64,000 nt of DNA from Lepturacanthus savala. Its lineage: Eukaryota > Chordata > Actinopteri > Scombriformes > Trichiuridae. The DNA lies in the NCBI GenBank assembly GCA_030544235.1, contig CM060477.1:21101934-21165933 (forward strand), given 5' to 3'. Position numbers and translations under genes: made by a program. Below the pieces are notes generated by a model. The model saw only the letters and a list, made by a program, of their open reading frames with translations. It was not told where the DNA came from and did no database searches. Shown here piece by piece: positions 20,584 to 33,927 of the stretch; position 1 is the first letter of the stretch; the number at the start of each line of letters is the position of its first letter.

Positions 20584-21179
20584 GAGCCCTTGCTGCCTGC
20601 TGCCCCGGGCCACCTCCCGTGCAGAGTTGTCACTTGTCGTGGAGCACTCGCTTCAAAAACCGCTCCGTCAACAACCGAGATTTAGCAGCTCCGCCCGGGT
20701 CTCTCCTCTGTGAGGCCACGCGTCTCGTCAAGGACAGCTCTTTTGCTTTTCACAAGTGCACGAGGCTCTGCCAAATTGCAGGGCCTGACAAAAATAGGTT
20801 TAACTCATGGGTGCTTCTCTCCACGGAAGTCTTTAGTAAAAGGCGAAAGACTTGTACGTTATGAAGAGAAACCAGAGTAAGCACAGCCCACTCCTCAACA
20901 GCAGCCAAAGTCCCCCGTCTTCCCAGGAACCGTGTTCACGGTAAGCCTCCTTCGCCTTGCTGCATATCCGGTGCCAGTCCACGCCCATTTCCCCCTTTTC
21001 CCAGGTTCGATATGGACCTACTGCGATAGGGCGTTGTCATCTTTGTCTTCCAGTCAAAGGCAAAACTCACTTTGGGTCGTTACATGGTGTGCTTTTACAC
21101 CAATCACCATAGCAGCTGTAACAAAGTCGTCTGACGCAGTTGTCGCTTTGTTTTTTCATATTCCACAAGGCAAAGAGAA

Positions 21180-21367
21180 GGGTGCACCTTTCCCAGTGGC
21201 ACTGCAATACCGGGCCGATGCGTGGAGTGGACGGGGCAAGCCCCTTTCTCAGCTCCAGGTACTAAAAATCCGTTTAATATGGAGTCCCCTTATAGAGAAC
21301 GTATCAGATATTAAACTGATAAGAACAGATACTACACTTGATCTTAGCCAAAAGGCCGAGAAGCGAT
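21180..21367 (-). ncRNA. RNU2: U2 snRNA gene
   Basis: Carries C70T and C179A (shared with 3009-3196) plus a private G171A in stem-loop IV. Upstream spacer has a private GGTGCTAGTCC. Confidence 0.97.
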
Positions 21368-21964
21368 GAGCCCTTGCTGCCTGCTGCCCCGGGCCACCTC
21401 CCGTGCAGAGTTGTCACTTGTCGTGGAGCACTCGCTTCAAAAACCGCTCCGTCAACAACCGAGATTTAGCAGCTCCGCCCCGGGTCTCTCCTCTGTGAGG
21501 CCACGCGTCTCGTCAAGGACAGCTCTTTTGCTTTTCACAAGTGCACGAGGCTCTGCCAAATTGCAGGGCCTGACAAAAATAGGTTTAACTCATGGGTGCT
21601 CCTCTCCACGGAAGTCTTTAGTAAAAGGCGAAAGACTTGTACGTTATGAAGAGAAACCAGAGTAAGCACAGCCCACTCCTCAACAGCAGCCAAAGTCCCC
21701 CGTCTTCCCAGGAACCGTGTTCACGGTAAGCCTCCTTCGCCTTGCTGCATATCCGGTGCTAGTCCACGCCCATTTCCCCCTTTTCCCAGGTTCGATATGG
21801 ACCTACTGCGATAGGGCGTTGTCATGTTTGTCTTCCAGTCAAAGGCAAAACTCACTTTGGGTCGTTACATGGTGTGCTTTTACACCAATCACCATAGCAG
21901 CTGTAACAAAGTCGTCTGACGCAGTTGTCGCTTTGTTTTTTCATATTCCACAAGGCAAAGAGAA

Positions 21965-22152
21965 GGGTGCACCGTTCACAGCGGCACTGCAATACCGGGC
22001 CGATGCGTGGAGTGGACGGGGCAAGCCCCTTTCTCAGCTCCAGGTACTAAAAATCCGTTTAATATGGAGTCCCCTTATAGAGGACGTATCAGATATTAAA
22101 CTGATAAGAACAGATACTACACTTGATCTTAGCCAAAAGGCCGAGAAGCGAT
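21965..22152 (-). ncRNA. RNU2: U2 snRNA gene
   Basis: Carries G175T, which breaks a G-C pair of stem IV, the U2A'/U2B'' binding hairpin, and may weaken function. Majority spacer upstream. Confidence 0.96.
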
Positions 22153-22749
22153 GAGCCCTTGCTGCCTGCTGCCCCGGGCCACCTCCCGTGCAGAGTTGTC
22201 ACTTGTCGTGGAGCACTCGCTTCAAAAACCGCTCCGTCAACAACCGAGATTTAGCAGCTCCGCCCCGGGTCTCTCCTCTGTGAGGCCACGCGTCTCGTCA
22301 AGGACAGCTCTTTTGCTTTTCACAAGTGCACGAGGCTCTGCCAAATTGCAGGGCCTGACAAAAATAGGTTTAACTCATGGGTGCTCCTCTCCACGGAAGT
22401 CTTTAGTAAAAGGCGAAAGACTTGTACGTTATGAAGAGAAACCAGAGTAAGCACAGCCCACTCCTCAACAGCAGCCAAAGTCCCCCGTCTTCCCAGGAAC
22501 CGTGTTCACGGTAAGCCTCCTTCGCCTTGCTGCATATCCGGTGCCAGTCCACGCCCATTTCCCCCTTTTCCCAGGTTCGATATGGACCTACTGCGATAGG
22601 GCGTTGTCATGTTTGTCTTCCAGTCAAAGGCAAAACTCACTTTGGGTCGTTACATGGTGTGCTTTTACACCAATCACCATAGCAGCTGTAACAAAGTCGT
22701 CTGACGCAGTTGTCGCTTTGTTTTTTCATATTCCACAAGGCAAAGAGAA

Positions 22750-22937
22750 GGGTGCACCGTTCCCAGCGGCACTGCAATACCGGGCCGATGCGTGGAGTGG
22801 ACGGGGCAAGCCCCTTTCTCAGCTCCAGGTACTAAAAATCCGTTTAATATGGAGTCCCCTTATAGAGGACGTATCAGATATTAAACTGATAAGAACAGAT
22901 ACTACACTTGATCTTAGCCAAAAGGCCGAGAAGCGAT
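22750..22937 (-). ncRNA. RNU2: U2 snRNA gene
   Basis: Majority sequence. Upstream spacer has a private change (GGGCCAACTCC). Confidence 0.97.
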
Positions 22938-23534
22938 GAGCCCTTGCTGCCTGCTGCCCCGGGCCAACTCCCGTGCAGAGTTGTCACTTGTCGTGGAGCA
23001 CTCGCTTCAAAAACCGCTCCGTCAACAACCGAGATTTAGCAGCTCCGCCCCGGGTCTCTCCTCTGTGAGGCCACGCGTCTCGTCAAGGACAGCTCTTTTG
23101 CTTTTCACAAGTGCACGAGGCTCTGCCAAATTGCAGGGCCTGACAAAAATAGGTTTAACTCATGGGTGCTCCTCTCCACGGAAGTCTTTAGTAAAAGGCG
23201 AAAGACTTGTACGTTATGAAGAGAAACCAGAGTAAGCACAGCCCACTCCTCAACAGCAGCCAAAGTCCCCCGTCTTCCCAGGAACCGTGTTCACGGTAAG
23301 CCTCCTTCGCCTTGCTGCATATCCGGTGCCAGTCCACGCCCATTTCCCCCTTTTCCCAGGTTCGATATGGACCTACTGCGATAGGGCGTTGTCATGTTTG
23401 TCTTCCAGTCAAAGGCAAAACTCACTTTGGGTCGTTACATGGTGTGCTTTTACACCAATCACCATAGCAGCTGTAACAAAGTCGTCTGACGCAGTTGTCG
23501 CTTTGTTTTTTCATATTCCACAAGGCAAAGAGAA

Positions 23535-23722
23535 GGGTGCACCGTTCCCAGCGGCACTGCAATACCGGGCCGATGCGTGGAGTGGACGGGGCAAGCCCCT
23601 TTCTCAGCTCCAGGTACTAAAAATCCGTTTAATATGGAGTCCCCTTATAGAGGACGTATCAGATATTAAACTGATAAGAACAGATACTACACTTGATCTT
23701 AGCCAAAAGGCCGAGAAGCGAT
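23535..23722 (-). ncRNA. RNU2: U2 snRNA gene
   Basis: Majority sequence. Upstream spacer has a private change (TTCAAAAAACGC). Confidence 0.97.
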
Positions 23723-24319
23723 GAGCCCTTGCTGCCTGCTGCCCCGGGCCACCTCCCGTGCAGAGTTGTCACTTGTCGTGGAGCACTCGCTTCAAAAAAC
23801 GCTCCGTCAACAACCGAGATTTAGCAGCTCCGCCCCGGGTCTCTCCTCTGTGAGGCCACGCGTCTCGTCAAGGACAGCTCTTTTGCTTTTCACAAGTGCA
23901 CGAGGCTCTGCCAAATTGCAGGGCCTGACAAAAATAGGTTTAACTCATGGGTGCTCCTCTCCACGGAAGTCTTTAGTAAAAGGCGAAAGACTTGTACGTT
24001 ATGAAGAGAAACCAGAGTAAGCACAGCCCACTCCTCAACAGCAGCCAAAGTCCCCCGTCTTCCCAGGAACCGTGTTCACGGTAAGCCTCCTTCGCCTTGC
24101 TGCATATCCGGTGCCAGTCCACGCCCATTTCCCCCTTTTCCCAGGTTCGATATGGACCTACTGCGATAGGGCGTTGTCATGTTTGTCTTCCAGTCAAAGG
24201 CAAAACTCACTTTGGGTCGTTACATGGTGTGCTTTTACACCAATCACCATAGCAGCTGTAACAAAGTCGTCTGACGCAGTTGTCGCTTTGTTTTTTCATA
24301 TTCCACAAGGCAAAGAGAA

Positions 24320-24507
24320 GGGTGCACCGTTCCCAGCGGCACTGCAATACCGGGCCGATGCGTGGAGTGGACGGGGCAAGCCCCTTTCTCAGCTCCAGGT
24401 ACTAAAAATCCGTTTAATATGGAGTCCCCTTATAGAGGACGTATCAGATATTAAACTGATAAGAACAGATACTACACTTGATCTTAGCCAAAAGGCCGAG
24501 AAGCGAT
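24320..24507 (-). ncRNA. RNU2: U2 snRNA gene
   Basis: Majority sequence. Upstream spacer has tag F and GGATCG. Confidence 0.97.
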
Positions 24508-25104
24508 GAGCCCTTGCTGCCTGCTGCCCCGGGCCACCTCCCGTGCAGAGTTGTCACTTGTCGTGGAGCACTCGCTTCAAAAACCGCTCCGTCAACAACC
24601 GAGATTTAGCAGCTCCGCCCCGGGTCTCTCCTCTGTGAGGCCACGCGTCTCGTCAAGGACAGCTCTTTTGCTTTTCACAAGTGCACGAGGCTCTGCCAAA
24701 TTGCAGGGCCTGACAAAAATAGGTTTAACTCATGGGTGCTCCTCTCCACGGAAGTCTTTAGTAAAAGGCGAAAGACTTGTACGTTATGAAGAGAAACCAG
24801 AGTAAGCACAGCCCACTCCTCAACAGCAGCCAAAGTCCCCCGTCTTCCCAGGAACCGTGTTCACGGTAAGCCTCCTTCGCCTTGCTGCATATCCGGTGCC
24901 AGTCCACGCCCATTTCCCCCTTTTCCCAGGTTCGATATGGACCTACTGCGATAGGGCGTTGTCATCTTTGTCTTCCAGTCAAAGGCAAAACTCACTTTGG
25001 ATCGTTACATGGTGTGCTTTTACACCAATCACCATAGCAGCTGTAACAAAGTCGTCTGACGCAGTTGTCGCTTTGTTTTTTCATATTCCACAAGGCAAAG
25101 AGAA

Positions 25105-25292
25105 GGGTGCACCGTTCCCAGCGGCACTGCAATACCGGGCCGATGCGTGGAGTGGACGGGGCAAGCCCCTTTCTCAGCTCCAGGTACTAAAAATCTGTTT
25201 AATATGGAGTCCCCTTATAGAGGACGTATCAGATATTAAACTGATAAGAACAGATACTACACTTGATCTTAGCCAAAAGGCCGAGAAGCGAT
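25105..25292 (-). ncRNA. RNU2: U2 snRNA gene
   Basis: Carries G97A, here isolated from the other G97A copies. Upstream spacer has two private changes (CAGCTACGCC and GCGTCCCG). Confidence 0.97.
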
Positions 25293-25889
25293 GAGCCCTT
25301 GCTGCCTGCTGCCCCGGGCCACCTCCCGTGCAGAGTTGTCACTTGTCGTGGAGCACTCGCTTCAAAAACCGCTCCGTCAACAACCGAGATTTAGCAGCTA
25401 CGCCCCGGGTCTCTCCTCTGTGAGGCCACGCGTCCCGTCAAGGACAGCTCTTTTGCTTTTCACAAGTGCACGAGGCTCTGCCAAATTGCAGGGCCTGACA
25501 AAAATAGGTTTAACTCATGGGTGCTCCTCTCCACGGAAGTCTTTAGTAAAAGGCGAAAGACTTGTACGTTATGAAGAGAAACCAGAGTAAGCACAGCCCA
25601 CTCCTCAACAGCAGCCAAAGTCCCCCGTCTTCCCAGGAACCGTGTTCACGGTAAGCCTCCTTCGCCTTGCTGCATATCCGGTGCCAGTCCACGCCCATTT
25701 CCCCCTTTTCCCAGGTTCGATATGGACCTACTGCGATAGGGCGTTGTCATGTTTGTCTTCCAGTCAAAGGCAAAACTCACTTTGGGTCGTTACATGGTGT
25801 GCTTTTACACCAATCACCATAGCAGCTGTAACAAAGTCGTCTGACGCAGTTGTCGCTTTGTTTTTTCATATTCCACAAGGCAAAGAGAA

Positions 25890-26077
25890 GGGTGCACCGT
25901 TCCCAGCAGCACTGCAATACCGGGCCGATGCGTGGAGTGGACGGGGCAAGCCCCTTTCTCAGCTCCAGGTACTAAAAATCCGTTTAATATGGAGTCCCCT
26001 TATAGAGGACGTATCAGATATTAAACTGATAAGAACAGATACTACACTTGATCTTAGCCAAAAGGCCGAGAAGCGAT
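25890..26077 (-). ncRNA. RNU2: U2 snRNA gene
   Basis: Carries a private C170T in the stem-loop IV region. Upstream spacer has tag D and opens the first 7-unit block. Confidence 0.97.
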
Positions 26078-26674
26078 GAGCCCTTGCTGCCTGCTGCCCC
26101 GGGCCACCTCCCGTGCAGAGTTGTCACTTGTCGTGGAGCACTCGCTTCAAAAACCGCTCCGTCAACAACCGAGATTTAGCAGCTCCGCCCCGGGTCTCTC
26201 CTCTGTGAGGCCACGCGTCTCGTCAAGGACAGCTCTTTTGCTTTTCACAAGTGCACGAGGCTCTGCCAAATTGCAGGGCCTGACAAAAATAGGTTTAACT
26301 CATGGGTGCTGCTCTCCACGGAAGTCTTTAGTAAAAGGCGAAAGACTTGTACGTTATGAAGAGAAACCAGAGTAAGCACAGCCCACTCCTCAACAGCAGC
26401 CAAAGTCCCCCGTCTTCCCAGGAACCGTGTTCACGGTAAGCCTCCTTCGCCTTGCTGCATATCCGGTGCCAGTCCACGCCCATTTCCCCCTTTTCCCAGG
26501 TTCGATATGGACCTACTGCGATAGGGCGTTGTCATGTTTGTCTTCCAGTCAAAGGCAAAACTCACTTTGGGTCGTTACATGGTGTGCTTTTACACCAATC
26601 ACCATAGCAGCTGTAACAAAGTCGTCTGACGCAGTTGTCGCTTTGTTTTTTCATATTCCACAAGGCAAAGAGAA

Positions 26675-26862
26675 GGGTGCACCGTTCCCAGCGGCACTGC
26701 AATACCGGGCCGATGCGTGGAGTGGACGGGGCAAGCCCCTTTCTCAGCTCCAGGTACTAAAAATCCGTTTAATATGGAGTCCCCTTATAGAGGACGTATC
26801 AGATATTAAACTGATAAGAACAGATACTACACTTGATCTTAGCCAAAAGGCCGAGAAGCGAT
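26675..26862 (-). ncRNA. RNU2: U2 snRNA gene
   Basis: Majority sequence. Upstream spacer has tag E. Confidence 0.97.
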
Positions 26863-27459
26863 GAGCCCTTGCTGCCTGCTGCCCCGGGCCACCTCCCGTG
26901 CAGAGTTGTCACTTGTCGTGGAGCACTCGCTTCAAAAACCGCTCCGTCAACAACCGAGATTTAGCAGCTCCGCCCCGGGTCTCTCCTCTGTGAGGCCACG
27001 CGTCTCGTCAAGGACAGCTCTTTTGCTTTTCACAAGTGCACGAGGCTCTGCCAAATTGCAGGGCCTGACAAAAATAGGTTTAACTCATGGGTGCTCCTCT
27101 CCACGTAAGTCTTTAGTAAAAGGCGAAAGACTTGTACGTTATGAAGAGAAACCAGAGTAAGCACAGCCCACTCCTCAACAGCAGCCAAAGTCCCCCGTCT
27201 TCCCAGGAACCGTGTTCACGGTAAGCCTCCTTCGCCTTGCTGCATATCCGGTGCCAGTCCACGCCCATTTCCCCCTTTTCCCAGGTTCGATATGGACCTA
27301 CTGCGATAGGGCGTTGTCATGTTTGTCTTCCAGTCAAAGGCAAAACTCACTTTGGGTCGTTACATGGTGTGCTTTTACACCAATCACCATAGCAGCTGTA
27401 ACAAAGTCGTCTGACGCAGTTGTCGCTTTGTTTTTTCATATTCCACAAGGCAAAGAGAA

Positions 27460-27647
27460 GGGTGCACCGTTCCCAGCGGCACTGCAATACCGGGCCGATG
27501 CGTGGAGTGGACGGGGCAAGCCCCTTTCTCAGCTCCAGGTACTAAAAATCCGTTTAATATGGAGTCCCCTTATAGAGGACGTATCAGATATTAAACTGAT
27601 AAGAACAGATACTACACTTGATCTTAGCCAAAAGGCAGAGAAGCGAT
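27460..27647 (-). ncRNA. RNU2: U2 snRNA gene
   Basis: Carries G11T at the base of stem-loop I, shared only with 32955-33142. Majority spacer upstream. Confidence 0.97.
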
Positions 27648-28244
27648 GAGCCCTTGCTGCCTGCTGCCCCGGGCCACCTCCCGTGCAGAGTTGTCACTTG
27701 TCGTGGAGCACTCGCTTCAAAAACCGCTCCGTCAACAACCGAGATTTAGCAGCTCCGCCCCGGGTCTCTCCTCTGTGAGGCCACGCGTCTCGTCAAGGAC
27801 AGCTCTTTTGCTTTTCACAAGTGCACGAGGCTCTGCCAAATTGCAGGGCCTGACAAAAATAGGTTTAACTCATGGGTGCTCCTCTCCACGGAAGTCTTTA
27901 GTAAAAGGCGAAAGACTTGTACGTTATGAAGAGAAACCAGAGTAAGCACAGCCCACTCCTCAACAGCAGCCAAAGTCCCCCGTCTTCCCAGGAACCGTGT
28001 TCACGGTAAGCCTCCTTCGCCTTGCTGCATATCCGGTGCCAGTCCACGCCCATTTCCCCCTTTTCCCAGGTTCGATATGGACCTACTGCGATAGGGCGTT
28101 GTCATGTTTGTCTTCCAGTCAAAGGCAAAACTCACTTTGGGTCGTTACATGGTGTGCTTTTACACCAATCACCATAGCAGCTGTAACAAAGTCGTCTGAC
28201 GCAGTTGTCGCTTTGTTTTTTCATATTCCACAAGGCAAAGAGAA

Positions 28245-28432
28245 GGGTGCACCGTTCCCAGCGGCACTGCAATACCGGGCCGATGCGTGGAGTGGACGGG
28301 GCAAGCCCCTTTCTCAGCTCCAGGTACTAAAAATCCGTTTAATATGGAGTCCCCTTATAGAGGACGTATCAGATATTAAACTGATAAGAACAGATACTAC
28401 ACTTGATCTTAGCCAAAAGGCCGAGAAGCGAT
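28245..28432 (-). ncRNA. RNU2: U2 snRNA gene
   Basis: Majority sequence; majority spacer upstream. Confidence 0.97.
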
Positions 28433-29029
28433 GAGCCCTTGCTGCCTGCTGCCCCGGGCCACCTCCCGTGCAGAGTTGTCACTTGTCGTGGAGCACTCGC
28501 TTCAAAAACCGCTCCGTCAACAACCGAGATTTAGCAGCTCCGCCCCGGGTCTCTCCTCTGTGAGGCCACGCGTCTCGTCAAGGACAGCTCTTTTGCTTTT
28601 CACAAGTGCACGAGGCTCTGCCAAATTGCAGGGCCTGACAAAAATAGGTTTAACTCATGGGTGCTCCTCTCCACGGAAGTCTTTAGTAAAAGGCGAAAGA
28701 CTTGTACGTTATGAAGAGAAACCAGAGTAAGCACAGCCCACTCCTCAACAGCAGCCAAAGTCCCCCGTCTTCCCAGGAACCGTGTTCACGGTAAGCCTCC
28801 TTCGCCTTGCTGCATATCCGGTGCCAGTCCACGCCCATTTCCCCCTTTTCCCAGGTTCGATATGGACCTACTGCGATAGGGCGTTGTCATGTTTGTCTTC
28901 CAGTCAAAGGCAAAACTCACTTTGGGTCGTTACATGGTGTGCTTTTACACCAATCACCATAGCAGCTGTAACAAAGTCGTCTGACGCAGTTGTCGCTTTG
29001 TTTTTTCATATTCCACAAGGCAAAGAGAA

Positions 29030-29217
29030 GGGTGCACCGTTCCCAGCGGCACTGCAATACCGGGCCGATGCGTGGAGTGGACGGGGCAAGCCCCTTTCTC
29101 AGCTCCAGGTACTAAAAATCCGTTTAATATGGAGTCCCCTTATAGAGGACGTATCAGATATTAAACTGATAAGAACAGATACTACACTTGATCTTAGCCA
29201 AAAGGCCGAGAAGCGAT
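29030..29217 (-). ncRNA. RNU2: U2 snRNA gene
   Basis: Majority sequence; majority spacer upstream. Confidence 0.97.
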
Positions 29218-29814
29218 GAGCCCTTGCTGCCTGCTGCCCCGGGCCACCTCCCGTGCAGAGTTGTCACTTGTCGTGGAGCACTCGCTTCAAAAACCGCTCC
29301 GTCAACAACCGAGATTTAGCAGCTCCGCCCCGGGTCTCTCCTCTGTGAGGCCACGCGTCTCGTCAAGGACAGCTCTTTTGCTTTTCACAAGTGCACGAGG
29401 CTCTGCCAAATTGCAGGGCCTGACAAAAATAGGTTTAACTCATGGGTGCTCCTCTCCACGGAAGTCTTTAGTAAAAGGCGAAAGACTTGTACGTTATGAA
29501 GAGAAACCAGAGTAAGCACAGCCCACTCCTCAACAGCAGCCAAAGTCCCCCGTCTTCCCAGGAACCGTGTTCACGGTAAGCCTCCTTCGCCTTGCTGCAT
29601 ATCCGGTGCCAGTCCACGCCCATTTCCCCCTTTTCCCAGGTTCGATATGGACCTACTGCGATAGGGCGTTGTCATGTTTGTCTTCCAGTCAAAGGCAAAA
29701 CTCACTTTGGGTCGTTACATGGTGTGCTTTTACACCAATCACCATAGCAGCTGTAACAAAGTCGTCTGACGCAGTTGTCGCTTTGTTTTTTCATATTCCA
29801 CAAGGCAAAGAGAA

Positions 29815-30002
29815 GGGTGCACCGTTCCCAGCGGCACTGCAATACCGGGCCGATGCGTGGAGTGGACGGGGCAAGCCCCTTTCTCAGCTCCAGGTACTAA
29901 AAATCCGTTTAATATGGAGTCCCCTTATAGAGGACGTATCAGATATTAAACTGATAAGAACAGATACTACACTTGATCTTAGCCAAAAGGCCGAGAAGCG
30001 AT
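29815..30002 (-). ncRNA. RNU2: U2 snRNA gene
   Basis: Majority sequence. Upstream spacer has tag A. Confidence 0.97.
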
Positions 30003-30599
30003 GAGCCCTTGCTGCCTGCTGCCCCGGGCCACCTCCCGTGCAGAGTTGTCACTTGTCGTGGAGCACTCGCTTCAAAAACCGCTCCGTCAACAACCGAGAT
30101 TTAGCAGCTCCGCCCCGGGTCTCTCCTCTGTGAGGCCACGCGTCTCGTCAAGGACAGCTCTTTTGCTTTTCACAAGTGCACGAGGCTCTGCCAAATTGCA
30201 GGGCCTGACAAAAACAGGTTTAACTCATGGGTGCTCTTCTCCACGGAAGTCTTTAGTAAAAGGCGAAAGACTTGTACGTTATGAAGAGAAACCAGAGTAA
30301 GCACAGCCCACTCCTCAACAGCAGCCAAAGTCCCCCGTCTTCCCAGGAACCGTGTTCACGGTAAGCCTCCTTCGCCTTGCTGCATATCCGGTGCCAGTCC
30401 ACGCCCATTTCCCCCTTTTCCCAGGTTCGATATGGACCTACTGCGATAGGGCGTTGTCATGTTTGTCTTCCAGTCAAAGGCAAAACTCACTTTGGGTCGT
30501 TACATGGTGTGCTTTTACACCAATCACCATAGCAGCTGTAACAAAGTCGTCTGACGCAGTTGTCGCTTTGTTTTTTCATATTCCACAAGGCAAAGAGAA

Positions 30600-30787
30600 G
30601 GGTGCACCGTTCCCAGCGGCACTGCAATACCGGGCCGATGCGTGGAGTGGACGGGGCAAGCCCCTTTCTCAGCTCCAGGTACTAAAAATCCGTTTAATAT
30701 GGAGTCCCCTTATAGAGGACGTATCAGATATTAAACTGATAAGAACAGATACTACACTTGATCTTAGCCAAAAGGCCGAGAAGCGAT
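30600..30787 (-). ncRNA. RNU2: U2 snRNA gene
   Basis: Majority sequence; majority spacer upstream. Confidence 0.97.
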
Positions 30788-31384
30788 GAGCCCTTGCTGC
30801 CTGCTGCCCCGGGCCACCTCCCGTGCAGAGTTGTCACTTGTCGTGGAGCACTCGCTTCAAAAACCGCTCCGTCAACAACCGAGATTTAGCAGCTCCGCCC
30901 CGGGTCTCTCCTCTGTGAGGCCACGCGTCTCGTCAAGGACAGCTCTTTTGCTTTTCACAAGTGCACGAGGCTCTGCCAAATTGCAGGGCCTGACAAAAAT
31001 AGGTTTAACTCATGGGTGCTCCTCTCCACGGAAGTCTTTAGTAAAAGGCGAAAGACTTGTACGTTATGAAGAGAAACCAGAGTAAGCACAGCCCACTCCT
31101 CAACAGCAGCCAAAGTCCCCCGTCTTCCCAGGAACCGTGTTCACGGTAAGCCTCCTTCGCCTTGCTGCATATCCGGTGCCAGTCCACGCCCATTTCCCCC
31201 TTTTCCCAGGTTCGATATGGACCTACTGCGATAGGGCGTTGTCATGTTTGTCTTCCAGTCAAAGGCAAAACTCACTTTGGGTCGTTACATGGTGTGCTTT
31301 TACACCAATCACCATAGCAGCTGTAACAAAGTCGTCTGACGCAGTTGTCGCTTTGTTTTTTCATATTCCACAAGGCAAAGAGAA

Positions 31385-31572
31385 GGGTGCACCGTTCCCA
31401 GCGGCACTGCAATACCGGGCCGATGCGTGGAGTGGACGGGGCAAGCCCCTTTCTCAGCTCCAGGTACTAAAAATCCATTTAATATGGAGTCCCCTTATAG
31501 AGGACGTATCAGATATTAAACTGATAAGAACAGATACTACACTTGATCTTAGCCAAAAGGCCGAGAAGCGAT
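31385..31572 (-). ncRNA. RNU2: U2 snRNA gene
   Basis: Carries C96T, which gives AAATGGATTTTT as in human U2 up to the Sm site. Upstream spacer has tag D. Confidence 0.97.
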
Positions 31573-32169
31573 GAGCCCTTGCTGCCTGCTGCCCCGGGCC
31601 ACCTCCCGTGCAGAGTTGTCACTTGTCGTGGAGCACTCGCTTCAAAAACCGCTCCGTCAACAACCGAGATTTAGCAGCTCCGCCCCGGGTCTCTCCTCTG
31701 TGAGGCCACGCGTCTCGTCAAGGACAGCTCTTTTGCTTTTCACAAGTGCACGAGGCTCTGCCAAATTGCAGGGCCTGACAAAAATAGGTTTAACTCATGG
31801 GTGCTGCTCTCCACGGAAGTCTTTAGTAAAAGGCGAAAGACTTGTACGTTATGAAGAGAAACCAGAGTAAGCACAGCCCACTCCTCAACAGCAGCCAAAG
31901 TCCCCCGTCTTCCCAGGAACCGTGTTCACGGTAAGCCTCCTTCGCCTTGCTGCATATCCGGTGCCAGTCCACGCCCATTTCCCCCTTTTCCCAGGTTCGA
32001 TATGGACCTACTGCGATAGGGCGTTGTCATGTTTGTCTTCCAGTCAAAGGCAAAACTCACTTTGGGTCGTTACATGGTGTGCTTTTACACCAATCACCAT
32101 AGCAGCTGTAACAAAGTCGTCTGACGCAGTTGTCGCTTTGTTTTTTCATATTCCACAAGGCAAAGAGAA

Positions 32170-32357
32170 GGGTGCACCGTTCCCAGCGGCACTGCAATAC
32201 CGGGCCGATGCGTGGAGTGGACGGGGCAAGCCCCTTTCTCAGCTCCAGGTACTAAAAATCCGTTTAATATGGAGTCCCCTTATAGAGGACGTATCAGATA
32301 TTAAACTGATAAGAACAGATACTACACTTGATCTTAGCCAAAAGGCCGAGAAGCGAT
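32170..32357 (-). ncRNA. RNU2: U2 snRNA gene
   Basis: Majority sequence. Upstream spacer has tag E. Confidence 0.97.
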
Positions 32358-32954
32358 GAGCCCTTGCTGCCTGCTGCCCCGGGCCACCTCCCGTGCAGAG
32401 TTGTCACTTGTCGTGGAGCACTCGCTTCAAAAACCGCTCCGTCAACAACCGAGATTTAGCAGCTCCGCCCCGGGTCTCTCCTCTGTGAGGCCACGCGTCT
32501 CGTCAAGGACAGCTCTTTTGCTTTTCACAAGTGCACGAGGCTCTGCCAAATTGCAGGGCCTGACAAAAATAGGTTTAACTCATGGGTGCTCCTCTCCACG
32601 TAAGTCTTTAGTAAAAGGCGAAAGACTTGTACGTTATGAAGAGAAACCAGAGTAAGCACAGCCCACTCCTCAACAGCAGCCAAAGTCCCCCGTCTTCCCA
32701 GGAACCGTGTTCACGGTAAGCCTCCTTCGCCTTGCTGCATATCCGGTGCCAGTCCACGCCCATTTCCCCCTTTTCCCAGGTTCGATATGGACCTACTGCG
32801 ATAGGGCGTTGTCATGTTTGTCTTCCAGTCAAAGGCAAAACTCACTTTGGGTCGTTACATGGTGTGCTTTTACACCAATCACCATAGCAGCTGTAACAAA
32901 GTCGTCTGACGCAGTTGTCGCTTTGTTTTTTCATATTCCACAAGGCAAAGAGAA

Positions 32955-33142
32955 GGGTGCACCGTTCCCAGCGGCACTGCAATACCGGGCCGATGCGTGG
33001 AGTGGACGGGGCAAGCCCCTTTCTCAGCTCCAGGTACTAAAAATCCGTTTAATATGGAGTCCCCTTATAGAGGACGTATCAGATATTAAACTGATAAGAA
33101 CAGATACTACACTTGATCTTAGCCAAAAGGCAGAGAAGCGAT
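32955..33142 (-). ncRNA. RNU2: U2 snRNA gene
   Basis: Carries G11T, as in 27460-27647, exactly seven units away. Majority spacer upstream. Confidence 0.97.
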
Positions 33143-33739
33143 GAGCCCTTGCTGCCTGCTGCCCCGGGCCACCTCCCGTGCAGAGTTGTCACTTGTCGTG
33201 GAGCACTCGCTTCAAAAACCGCTCCGTCAACAACCGAGATTTAGCAGCTCCGCCCCGGGTCTCTCCTCTGTGAGGCCACGCGTCTCGTCAAGGACAGCTC
33301 TTTTGCTTTTCACAAGTGCACGAGGCTCTGCCAAATTGCAGGGCCTGACAAAAATAGGTTTAACTCATGGGTGCTCCTCTCCACGGAAGTCTTTAGTAAA
33401 AGGCGAAAGACTTGTACGTTATGAAGAGAAACCAGAGTAAGCACAGCCCACTCCTCAACAGCAGCCAAAGTCCCCCGTCTTCCCAGGAACCGTGTTCACG
33501 GTAAGCCTCCTTCGCCTTGCTGCATATCCGGTGCCAGTCCACGCCCATTTCCCCCTTTTCCCAGGTTCGATATGGACCTACTGCGATAGGGCGTTGTCAT
33601 GTTTGTCTTCCAGTCAAAGGCAAAACTCACTTTGGGTCGTTACATGGTGTGCTTTTACACCAATCACCATAGCAGCTGTAACAAAGTCGTCTGACGCAGT
33701 TGTCGCTTTGTTTTTTCATATTCCACAAGGCAAAGAGAA

Positions 33740-33927
33740 GGGTGCACCGTTCCCAGCGGCACTGCAATACCGGGCCGATGCGTGGAGTGGACGGGGCAAG
33801 CCCCTTTCTCAGCTCCAGGTACTAAAAATCCGTTTAATATGGAGTCCCCTTATAGAGGACGTATCAGATATTAAACTGATAAGAACAGATACTACACTTG
33901 ATCTTAGCCAAAAGGCCGAGAAGCGAT
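33740..33927 (-). ncRNA. RNU2: U2 snRNA gene
   Basis: Majority sequence; majority spacer upstream. Confidence 0.97.
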
